From contig SWDT01000224.1 of assembly GCA_009193035.1 (NCBI GenBank), positions 364,681 to 428,680 on the forward strand: a DNA stretch of 64,000 nt, written 5' to 3'. Under the pieces are notes generated by a model. That model was not told the DNA's origin and made no database searches. It worked only from the letters and a program-made list of their open reading frames with translations. The DNA comes from Halicephalobus mephisto (Eukaryota > Nematoda > Chromadorea > Rhabditida > Panagrolaimidae). Below, piece after piece: positions 22,909-33,277 of the stretch. The position numbers were made by a program, and so were the translations under genes. Within the stretch, counting starts at the first letter, position 1; each line of letters begins with the position of its first letter.

Positions 22909-25015
22909 ATGGATAAAGAGCCGATAATCGTCAAAAAGAAATTTGACCGAGACTACACTTTCGGATGGGAGTTCTTCAAGAGCCTCTACAAACTGCTTCC
23001 GTATTTTTATCCGTCGTTGGAATGGACCTTTGTCTTCACCGTCGTTGTGGTTGGTTTCAGAGGTCTCAGCGAGTTTCTGACCAACCACATAGGGCATATC
23101 CCCGGGGATATGTACGCAGATCTGATCAATAAAGATAAACAGAAATTCTGGCACACTTTCGTCAACGGAGTCCTTATGTACATAGCAAAATGCGGAACCT
23201 TGGCTCTCATTAACTTGTCTGCTTGGTTCCTCTACATTGCCTACAGGAAGAACCTGGTCAAGCTCCTGCAGAAAAGGTACTTTAGGAACAATGTTTACTA
23301 CAAGTTGAACTGTCTCAACTCTGAGGGAATCGATAATCCGTAAGATTAAATTTATATTCTCGAGCAAAGTTTCTCTTTAGTGATCAAAGACTTACGCAGG
23401 ACATTGAGAAAATTTGCAATCTTCTTGCCACGAAAATTGTTCCAGTGACTTTTGCGGCCCCGTTTGTTATTGCCTATTACACTTGGAAAACGTGGAAAAC
23501 GTGAGATTTCCTTCTTTTCATAACAACCGCAAATGTTGTTCTTTTTAGGGCCCAATTCCTCGGGGTCGCCATTATTTATGGCTATTTCCTTGTTGGGAGC
23601 ATTATTAACAGATTTTTGATAATCCCTCTAACCAAGTGGAGTGCTCGAGTGGAGAAGTCAGAAGGTGACTTCCGATACAAACATGTCACTATCCGGGACA
23701 ATGCAGAATCCAGCATTCTATACAACGCTGAAAATTTCGAAAACGACGAATGCAACAGAATATTCAATATTCTTCTCAAGAAACAATTCCAGAACATTGT
23801 TTGGAGGCTTCCTGCCGATTGCAAGTATCGCGATAAAGTCTTGATTTCAATTAAATCTTTCAGTTTGGCAGCAGTTCTTTGACTACTTTGGTGGAATCCT
23901 CAGTTACGTCATTCAGTACCTTCCGATTATCATCCTGGGAACTTATGACTCCGAATCCCCTGCAGAACTCTCGAAAACAATTTCCAACAACGCATTTGTG
24001 TACATCTACCTCGTGAACAGCTTCACTGTTGTCACCGACATGGCCATCAATGTGGGGCAAATGGCGGGTATCTTCCAGAGGTGTAGCCTAACTAACGATT
24101 AATCATTCAATTACGAGATTACAGAGTAGCAGATTTTGTTCGTTACACAGAGGAAGTAGAAGCTGTTCACAGTGGAGGAATTTCAAATGAGTCCTTTGAC
24201 GATACCAATCATCCTGAACCTAAACCTCCTCTTGTCGTGGAGAGACAACCAGGAGCTCTGGCCGCAGATGTCTTATTTGAATTGAAGAATGTCTCATATT
24301 CCTTACCTACAAACAAACACTACATTCTGATGCACAGTAAGTCCGAGCTGCTCTTGCTAATATCACGATGATGGTTCTAGATTTGAACCTGAGGCTTCTA
24401 CGAGGACAAAACTTGTTAATCTCGGGTCCCAGTGGATCAGGCAAATCCTCTCTCCTCAGAGTTCTGATGAGAATCTGGAACATCAATTCGGGAACGATAA
24501 CATTTGGGGTCACAGAGAAACACATCCTTCATGTTCCTCAAAAACCCTACTTCCCAACGGGCCACCTCTCCCTCCACCAGCAGATTGCCTTCCCCGTCCG
24601 TCTGCCGAACACTGAGCAGACCTATCGAGATGTCGGGATAATCGAGGATGCTCTAGTCAAACTCAAAATTTCGCATTTGATCGAGAGATGTGGGGGCCTT
24701 GACACTCCTGTCGACTTTGAGTGGCACGAGGTCCTCTCTCCGGGAGAACTGCAAAGACTCTCTTTTGTGAGACTACTGTACCACCGGCCAATCTTGGCTA
24801 TCCTCGACGAATCCACGAATGCTGTGAGTCTGGATGCAGAGAGGACTATGTATCAGATACTTATCGATTCTGGCATCAGCTTTATAACAGCAGGTCATCG
24901 TTCCAGCTTGGAAAATTACCATAGTTACGAGCTTAAACTGGACGGAAAAACTGGTTACCAACTAACTTCCTTACATCCAATTGATTCCTCAGGGAATGAT
25001 GTTACTGAACTTTAA
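22909..25015 (+). CDS. ABCD4-type ABC half-transporter (pmp-5-like)
   Basis: Six exons (22909-23339, 23381-23500, 23549-23820, 23864-24080, 24125-24336, 24381-25015) encode 628 aa. The order is TMD-NBD, as in ABCD half-transporters that dimerise. ABCD4 features include DNPDQR in the N-terminal [21 protein letters not shown], Walker [21 protein letters not shown] as signature, [11 protein letters not shown] as Walker B and AGHRSSLE as switch region. ABCD4 of vertebrates exports cobalamin from lysosomes; ABCD1-3 import fatty acyl-CoA into peroxisomes. The LSPGE-QRLSF signature and overall fit point to ABCD4. Intron 3 (23821-23863) only keeps frame and motif if a GC-AG donor is used. Confidence 0.88.
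23821..23863 (+). other. GC-AG intron (ABCD4-like gene)
   Basis: The donor reads T|GCAAGT and the acceptor TTTCAG; length 43 nt. Using it gives [14 protein letters not shown], matching the family. The nearest GT (two bases on) breaks the frame. Confidence 0.75.
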
Positions 25016-25069
25016 TTCTTCGAAATCTGAGCTAGGTTCATTTGTAGTTTATACTTACAATAAAAGTAG

Positions 25070-26696
25070 TTAATGAGTATTTAATTTGCCTAAGGCATCT
25101 TCAAGAGTGAACAATTGGCCTTTGATGTCTCTGACGAGGCCCTGGACAGAATGCAAATTATCCAAGATCTCAACCCTCTGGGTATAAGGATTGTAGCGAA
25201 CTTGGAAAGGTCTCTTGATTGTTGATGTCCAAGCCATCAGCTTGCTTTTGGCGTCGGCAAAGCTCTCAGCTATGAAGTACTTGGGTTGGAATGAAGTAAT
25301 CGGGTACTTGGTCACTGCAGTCACGGTGGGATCAAAGGGCTCGTGGTTGGGCTCGTCTGTCAGACAATACTGCAGTTCGCCGAAGGATGAGAGAAGACCA
25401 GCTCCGTAGGCCTTCATATTTCCGTGTTCTAGACAGATACCGTACTCTACAGTGAACCAGTATAGCTAAAAATGGTTTTTAACGAGGATTTAAAATGACA
25501 GTTACCGTAGCTAGTTTTTCAATCATTTCATCAGATGCTCCGAGACTAGCCAAACCAATTTCCTGGGAAAATTGAGCAAATTCAGGATCTGCAAACAGGG
25601 GGGCATGGCCTAAAAGTTCGTGGCAAATATCGGGTTCGGGAGTGTACATCGGCTTTGAATGGTGTCTGATGTATTGAGTAGAGTGGAAGACTCTGAAGGC
25701 CAATCCAGCCAGGAAATCTCGAGAACTCAACAGTCCAGCAACCGGACGGAGAGTGAAACCGGTGCAATCCTTCAGAAAATCGGAGACGTCCTGGAGTTGA
25801 GGGATGTTGTCTGCTCTGTAGCCGCAGTTCTGCTGGAGAAGAGGAAAGATGTAGTTGAATTCGGCACAAGCATGGGTTGGGTAGAGCTTTGTCAGTTCAT
25901 TGTAAATGGTTCGCCAAGTGGTTATTTCGACATCGGTGTATTCAACTCGAGGGATCTGCTCCCCATATCGGTAGTTGGCTGCGATGTCCGCGAATTCCTT
26001 TCTTCTGATTCGGTAGATGGGGTCAGTGAATCCGGGATGGTCAGCATCCAACTCCGCTCCGTAACTGAGGACTCTGTTGGCAAATTGGTCGATGTCCTTG
26101 ATCTTCATCGGGAACCAGGGAACGCTTTCTAGAAAGTTGACGGAGATTAGTTTATTTCAAGTTTCCCAAAATTACCCTTGTTTTGCTTGACTTGAGTGTT
26201 AAAGTCCTGAACATGGACGTTCATGGCTTTGGCCTTGAAGAGATTGATAATGTTCTCAACTCGGCTTTTGTCAGAGTCCTCAGCACACTCCACGAGGATT
26301 TCGTAACATCCATTTTTGCGCTTGGATGGACGGGATTCAATGTGGGTCAAGTTGATTTTTCTGTCTTTGAAGACACGGAGAGTCTCAGCTAAAGCTCCAG
26401 GAGTTTCTTTCAGCGTGAAAATAATAGTAGTATGGGCTGGATTTGTGGCGACATCAGCAATGTACGCATCCATCTGTAAACAGATGAATGAAGAAGTAAA
26501 GAAAAACATGGCTCGGCCGAGACAAGTTCGGGGATGATTTTTCCCGGCCGAGATGGAGATAACAAAATTGGGTTATCAACTGGGATATCTCACGTGGGGA
26601 TTTCGAATTTTACTAGTGATAAGATAATCGAGATCAAAAGCGACTAACCCACTCGTCATCAAAAGTCTCTGGTGGTGGTACTTCTTGTAGACCCAT
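25070..26696 (-). CDS. pah-1: Phenylalanine hydroxylase (aromatic amino-acid hydroxylase)
   Basis: Four exons (26649-26696, 26176-26473, 25506-26128, 25070-25465) encode 454 aa. An N-terminal ACT domain (about residues 20-110, with the ESRPSK motif) senses phenylalanine. The catalytic domain has the iron ligands His and His in CHELLGH and Glu in SQEIGLAS, and the pterin-binding LQDVSDFLK and [30 protein letters not shown] regions (the second split here as several conserved blocks). A C-terminal tetramerisation helix is present. It oxidises Phe to Tyr with tetrahydrobiopterin and O2; in C. elegans PAH-1 also feeds cuticle melanin synthesis. I chose the 16-codon first exon because its ATG lies behind a TTTTCAG acceptor and matches the short N-terminal extension of the family. 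It converges on the ABCD4 gene with only 54 bp between stops. Confidence 0.93.
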
Positions 26697-27657
26697 CTTT
26701 TGTTCTTTGATTCGATAAGCTGAAAACAGTATAGATCAATTTCGACATAATTTGAAAAAAGATTTCAACGACGGAAAAGTTTAGGTGAGACAAATAAGAA
26801 TCGGTTGGTTTTTCGCAAGTCTGAAAGTCATGCTCTTCAAAATTGGAAAGGGTTTGGCGAGTTGATAAATCGATCGAAAAATTATAATGACATATGCATC
26901 TTCCTGCCTAAAATAGTTTTTCAAACTTGGAGATGAACAATGCTAAATTTACAAACATTACAGTAATGCAAAATAAGAAAGCAAAAAGTGATTTTTCTGC
27001 ATTTCCTTCTCTTTTGTATTCGTTTCATTTCACAAGAACCCATAAATTTAACAAAAACGACGATAAACTGGTGCTGCAAAAACTGAAAAAACGAGGAAAA
27101 GTAAAGGTTTTAAATGTCAATATGGTTTCGTAGAAAAGTTCAAGACAAGAACTAAAGAACAGAGGCAGGTCGAGAATCGTCTCCAGATTTCATCAATCAA
27201 GAATAAATAAAAATTGGTCGTTGACCGCCGATGGATTCAGGAACTTTTTGGAAGAAGACTGATGCGTGTAGACGGGAATTTAAATTTTAATCTCATGGCG
27301 GTAGGTGCGATGAAACTGGAAAGATCGCTGCTGAAATCAGTTTTGCATGATTCTTTTGAAGGAAATCATTGTCACGTGTTGCCATCATAATTAATTTGTC
27401 TGTTTATCTTTAATTTTGCCCGAATTATCGAGAAACACCACGTGTTTTTGCGAAATCATGAACACTGATCAAGGATTCCCGGGCTGATTAAAGGTCAAAC
27501 TCAACAAAGAACCCTGAATGTAACAATTTCTAGTGTTATCAATTGTTTGCAATGAATAATCCAACGGAACACAACAATTCAAAGTGCTTGGAGCTAGCAG
27601 CTGAAATTAGAAATTTAAAAATCAAGCATAAATTTTCATTGATTCATTCGAGGCAAA
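26697..27657. other. Intergenic region between divergent genes
   Basis: This 0.96-kb spacer presumably contains the promoters of the hydroxylase (-) and the VWA7-like gene (+). A 68-codon plus-strand frame near 26927 has no family features. I see no RNA gene or repeat. Confidence 0.4.
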
Positions 27658-29096
27658 ATGATTCATCATCCAATTGTCATTCTCCTTCTCGTCCGGTTTG
27701 GGACCTGCTTCGTTACTTATTCGCTGGGGAATGTCGTTCTACCCATTTTCAAAAACACGAGATTCCATGATACCCAGACAGATTACGCCATCTGTCAGTT
27801 GCAATACGAGCTGTTGAAGGAGTATTTCGATTACAAGCATGAAGCACCTGTTAAATTCGCGCCTTGTCCTTTTACAAAGTGGAAGGCTTACCTGGACCCC
27901 TATGTCATTGCTCAAGCTGTAGAAGTAAGGATTATATTGGGTATTGCCTCAGGGCTTCCAGATGTATATTCCAGCACTGCTCATGACGCGCTGTATCATT
28001 TCGACAACGACCGGATGCTTAAAGCCGCAAACGAGAGGCTGATTAGGGAGACCGACAACTTAATCAAGCAAGTCCAGTTGAATGAAATGACAATAATTAC
28101 TGCAGCTGAAATCAGACAAAAATTGGGAATGATTCTTCACACTCTCCAGGACTTTTACTCCCATACAAACTGGGTGGAGAGCAAGCAAGAAGGAATCGCC
28201 GAAAATATCGGGTTTTCTCATGATTTCAAGCTTCCTCTGAATGAAGCTACTCGTCCGGCCTGTAAGGACTGCGACACCCAAATGACTTCAGAAGAACGGA
28301 AGGAGTTTAGAAGCATCGCAAATAACTTTCTATATCGATTTCAATTGAATACCTTCGACTGGAAACCCAAAAACGTCTACGTCTGTAGAGACAACATTAT
28401 CCTGAACGACTATCTACATACAGGCTATGTCGGAGGACAACTACTCGACGGCAAGAATCAGCAATGTGGGCACGGAGGTGAGGTGGATATGGATTAAGGA
28501 TAAATAACAACTCGAGGTTTATAGGAGGATCAGATACTAGTTCCCGATCGACCCCAAGAGGAGGAATTAATAAGGATGGAGAAAGCCTCGCCTTCAGTCC
28601 TCATTACTATCTCCACCAAGAGGCTGCAGAGAAGTCAGTGGAGGCCACTTTGTTCTACCTCCGGACTTTGAGGACCAAAATCAATAACGACATCAAGTGG
28701 GCAGAGATCCTTGGACTGCATCTTTCAAAGAGTAAAAAGATCTACGACATCGAAGCAGACGAGTTCCTGAAGCTCCCTGTAACCGTAAAGCTCTTGCAGT
28801 TTGATCCTCTAAAAATCCTGTTCCTCAAGCTTGGCCAAGTTGCGAAAATCGAAAATGGAACGTTCAGTCTCGTTCTCCAGTGTGAGGAATGCGAAACCAT
28901 TGATCACGCCGTGCTGAACCTCAATGGGAAGGAAATGACGCTCCCGGGGAAGGAACAACAGAATCCACACAAGACTTGGGATTTTGGAATCTTCAAGTTC
29001 CAGAAGGACGACAAACTCCTCATAAGAAAAGTTAAAGGGATTGGATACCGAGGATTCCATACTCGAAGAAATCTTGCTTCCTTCAGTGTAATTTAA
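27658..29096 (+). CDS. Secreted VWA7/Het-C-like protein lacking the VWA domain
   Basis: Exons 27658-28477 and 28525-29096 encode 463 aa. A signal peptide (MIHHPIVILLLVRFGTC) precedes a domain with ILHTLQDFYSHTNWVE around residues 155-170. This histidine-rich motif is typical of the N-terminal region of animal VWA7 proteins and fungal Het-C, which resembles zinc-dependent phospholipase C folds. The CxxC pair PACKDCDT, the CGHGG turn and the later HYYLHQEAAEKSVEAT helix also fit. The protein stops before any von Willebrand A domain, so it is shorter than VWA7. Function in animals is not established. The intron uses the donor GTGAGG. Confidence 0.65.
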
Positions 29097-30334
29097 CTGT
29101 TCTTTGTTGATGGAATAAAGGAATCTTGCGAGGGAATGAGATCGGCTTATTAGACAGGGAGAAGAAAGCGACACCCATTCCCGTCTCGATTTTACATTCT
29201 CTCTTGAACAATGGATCCTTTTTGATTGACAGTTTCGGATATTTTCTGGTTTGGTCCGAATTTCCTTTATTACTTTTAGTGTTTAAAATGGCCGTTTCGT
29301 AATCAGAATTCAAATGCTCGGTGTTTCTCGTCACTTGCCTTTGAAATTTGAGTTCAAACTCAAGTGCTTGTTTTCAGGGTTCCCAGTCTGGAGTAGTTTA
29401 CGGGATTCAACCCCTTAAAATGACCGAAAATGACTGTTACAAGGAAAAAATCGTTTTCATCGAAAAATTGGTACTTTAAGAACCCTGCTTATGCCTATTT
29501 CCCCAGCTATGCCTTGATGAGAAACAACACGTAACTTTGCATTTATAAGCCCGAAGCTAATTAATGGTTACAGTAGGAGAGGCAGCAGTGCCCCTCCGCC
29601 GATCATTCCGCGGATAGAGACTCTTCCGGAACCTCCTCCTCCTCCGGCTCCGGATTACCTTCCTGATATCCCCGATTGCACAGGGATTACTTCAAGTGAT
29701 CCTACAATATTGAGAACAACACTTGGGACTCTAAGTACTGTTTCCGATCTCGAGAGGCTCAAGTTGAAATCTGCCAAGTGAGTTTTGGATAAACAGTCAA
29801 ATTGCTGCATGAAAGAGGAAACTCGCTCTTGAGTGTTTTGAGATCAGACAAGGATAAGTAGCCAGAGGGGATCAAGACTCAAAGGCGTTGCTTAGAATTT
29901 TGCTCAAGTCTTTCGCAAATTCCTCATCAAGAAAGCAGCGCGAGGATTTTCAAGAGCATCGCGGCTTGTATCTGCTTTTTGTGGCTTTCCCTAAGTTTGA
30001 AAAGCAAATTTCTTGCTTCAAAAATTGGGCGAGAAAGTGTCCCTTCGTTTCGTCACTTATCATCTCCTTATTTGTTCATCGAACTAAGCAACGGAACAAT
30101 CGGATTTTACTTCTTTATTGTTACTGAACCTTGCTTCCTTTCGGATTAATCGTTAAGTCCGGTCTTTCTTGGCTTGTTCCCGTTCGGACTTGTTTTTTCA
30201 CTCATTGTCCTGTCCTGTAAGCTGTCCAAAGTTGTTTCAATGGAATAAGTCTGTAATTCATAGAAAATTGACATCTGTCTATCAAACGGTTATTTTTATA
30301 TTTTCCCTGTAAGTTAAAAACTGGGACGTAACTG
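29097..30334. other. Region upstream of the neprilysin gene, with candidate alternative exon
   Basis: Apart from the Pro-rich open stretch listed separately at 29521-29777, the 1.2 kb contains no recognised gene. The 79-codon frame at 29888-30127 is treated as chance. Promoter elements for the ne­prilysin-like gene are expected here. Confidence 0.35.
29521..29777 (+). other. Candidate alternative 5' exon of the neprilysin-like gene
   Basis: This open stretch encodes a Pro-rich cytoplasmic-looking segment (PRIETLPEPPPPPAPDYLP) and ends at an AA|GTGAGT donor. The reading phase is identical to that of the annotated first exon (AA|GTAAGC at 30402), so either can splice to the same transmembrane exon at 30468. 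A likely acceptor TTACAG lies near 29570-29576. No in-frame Met was found, so an upstream exon would be needed. This is an inference from phase and composition. Confidence 0.4.
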
Positions 30335-33133
30335 ATGGCCTCCACATATGGTGGTCATCGGCCCCCGCCGGTTCCGATTGAACCAGTTATTTTCTCTTAC
30401 AAGTAAGCTCATCATTAATCAATAGTTGTGACTCATGGGGGACTAACTCGACAGTGATTGTTTTCAGGACGAAATCTTATGCTACAGTATTCGCGGCCTT
30501 ATTTATCTTTGTTTTGATTGTTGCAATCACCTTCCTGGTCGGCTTGGCGCTGTTGACAGATGGCTTCAAGCACCTCACAGGTGAGACACAATGTTAATCT
30601 GCCGAGTACTGGTGTTTTTAGTGGAGGAAAGGTGCAAGGACCGATGGACAACCCTGGCATCCAGTGGTTCGGAGAAGACAAAGTCAGTCATCTCCCCGGT
30701 CCCCCACCCCAGTCACGGGTACTCCCATGTCGAGCAACCCAGTAATGGACTGTACTCTCGTTCCGAGCATAAATCCCTTCCACCATCTCCGCCATCAGTC
30801 CATCCACCGAGTCAATCATCGAGTTATATGAATAATGTTTGTCTGACTCCCGATTGTGTTAGAATCGGTAAGTGCCTTTTGCTTTATTTGGCCCTTGAGA
30901 TTTGATTAACGGCCACTCGACCGGTCACCGCACCTCTTTGATTTTTGTTTACTCGCGTGGACATCAACAACGAAACAAAAGTGGAAATCGAGTGCCAGTC
31001 CTAGACTAAGGAATCTTTAATGATCACTTTTAGCATCCAATATTCTGACCAGTATGAACCCCAAAGAGGACCCTTGTGACAACTTTTACGAGTTCGCGTG
31101 TGGGGGCTACACGGGGATTAAGCAAGTACCGGAGTCAGAAAAGAAGATTTCCGTTTTCTCTGAAGCAAGAACAAGACTCAAATACGAAATCCGGGAGTTA
31201 TTGGATGACTACAGTTCAAGAGAGGAAAAGTCGGACGCAGCCAAATTAGTCTACATCTACTACGATTCTTGCATGGACGACCAAGCCCAAGACTCCCTGG
31301 ACTTGATGCCCATTTTCTCCCTCTTCTCCAGTCTTGGTGGCTGGGCTCTGCTTCAGAATGCAAAGTTTGAAGACAAGGACTTCCGTTGGGAGAGCTTGGA
31401 GAGTCAGCTTCGTGTTCTCGGAATAGACGGGTTGCTGAGGCTTTCGGTCAAAGGTGGGCATGGAGCAAATTCAACAAAGAGCTTGGTCATCGGATCTCCA
31501 AGACTTCTGCTCGGAGATAAGGACTTGTACTTGTCCAACATTGGGAGGAATGAGGTCCTTCTGAGTTACCGGACTTACATGGTAGAGTTACTGGAGTTAT
31601 TTGGGGCTGATTCTGAAGCCATGGAACCGGACGTCAATGCCATTCTAGACTTTGAAAGAGGACTAGCCAATGTAAGTGTTTGGGTTAACTCTTCATGAAG
31701 ACCAAAATTACTTTAGATCACGTCATCTTCCACGACAGAGGCGAAAGCAGTCAAATTGAACATCAAATCCCTCAAGGATGAGGTGAGTAAAATCTGGTGG
31801 AAAGACCTCTTCAATGGAGCTTTGATGGATCTTCTACCCAACTTCAACGATTTCTCTCCTCAGATTTACGTGGACATGAACTATCTCCAAAAACTACAAA
31901 GATATTTAACTACAGCAAATCCCCAAACGATCAACGACTACATGATGTGGAAAGTTCTGACTTCCTTCGACAGTTACCTCCCTCAACGTTACCGAGAACC
32001 CCACGAGACTCTCAATTCTGTCTTAAAGGGATCAACAGTAAAGCCGTTGTGGGAGGAATGCGTCAATGAAGTTGTTGAACGAATCCCGTTGCCTCTGGCG
32101 TCCCTTTATTCAAAGTGGTATCTGGCGAATAAACGGACCGGAGGAGCCGGCATCGAGAAGTTGTTGACGGATTTGAAAGTCGCTCTCCAACAGACGGTTT
32201 TGAATGCAGATTGGATGGATGAATCCACGAGAACCGCTGCTATTGCGAAGTTAAAGAAACTACGGATCGGAGTCGACATCGCTAAGAGCTTGCCAAACGA
32301 GAACATTATCTTACAGCCTTATACCGGAGTCAGATTGGTGGGAAGCACTTATTTCGACAATAATCTGGCTCTAAGGAAAGCAAAAGTGAGAAATGAATTC
32401 AAAGAACTCCGACAATCCTCCAAGCCAATGAATGAGGAAATCGGGCTGTTGTCTGATCTAGTTCCGCTCCACAGATATCTCCAGAACGAAGTCGTGATTC
32501 CTTCGGGACTCCTTCAATTCCCCTTCTTTGTTGCCGACGCCCCCAATTCCTGGGGTTATGGGTCCCTCGCTTCCCTCATCGCGAGAGAGATAGCCCACGC
32601 TTTCGACGATTACGGAGCTCAGTTCGACGAGACCGGGCAGAGGCGGTTTTGGTGGAAGGAGGAGACCGAGCGGTTCTTCGAATCCAAGAAGCAGTGCTTC
32701 ATCGCCCAGTATGACAGCAAAAACGACCCTATCAGTGGTAAGAAACTGGATGGAAGGAAGACCCTCCGCGAGAACATTGCCGACAACGGGGCTCTGAGGA
32801 TGGCTTATGCCGCTTACAACCAGCGAGTTTCACAACACTCTGAGAACCTGTTACTGCCGGCACTGAACAACTTCACCGACCATCAGCTTTTCTTTCTAGC
32901 CTTTGCAAACGTTTGTTGTCTTGCCAATCTCCTCAATTACGAATTAATTTCAGACTTACTGCGAATCCGTCAAAGTGAACTCGGCTCAACAACTACTGGA
33001 TTCAGAACTGACTTCCCCAGGGGTCTTCCGAGTCAACGTCCCCCTCCAAAACTTCCCGGCTTTTTCCCAAGCTTTCAACTGCGAAATTGGAACCACGATG
33101 ATGAACCCTTACGAGAAGTGCAGGATATGGTAA
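30335..33133 (+). CDS. Neprilysin-family (M13) protein, probably inactive
   Basis: Six exons (30335-30402, 30468-30580, 30622-30867, 31034-31671, 31717-32910, 32954-33133) give 812 aa. It is a type II membrane protein: short Pro-containing cytosolic N-terminus, one transmembrane helix at about residues 30-53, a Ser/Pro-rich stem, then the M13 ectodomain starting CDNFYEFACGG. The C-terminal NPYEKCRIW matches the family's CRVW end. The zinc motif is REIAH (residues 645-649) where active enzymes have HExxH; the third ligand Glu in ENIADNGALRMAY (residue 707) is kept. The NAYY-type substrate motif before IPSGLLQFPFF is also missing. It is therefore probably a pseudoprotease; nematodes have large M13 families in which such members occur. 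Confidence 0.85.
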
Positions 33134-33277
33134 ACGCTCAAATCACAATTTCCATAACGAGATCAGTACTTTATAATCGGGTCAAATAATTACTGTCTTT
33201 GTCAAATGCATAATAAATAGGTGAAATCAATCATGATAGATTACTGAAACGTCGATTGAGGCCACCAAGATCATCAG

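Noticed and set aside
25659..26132. 157-codon plus-strand frame
   Set aside because: It is antisense to the catalytic exon of the phenylalanine hydroxylase.
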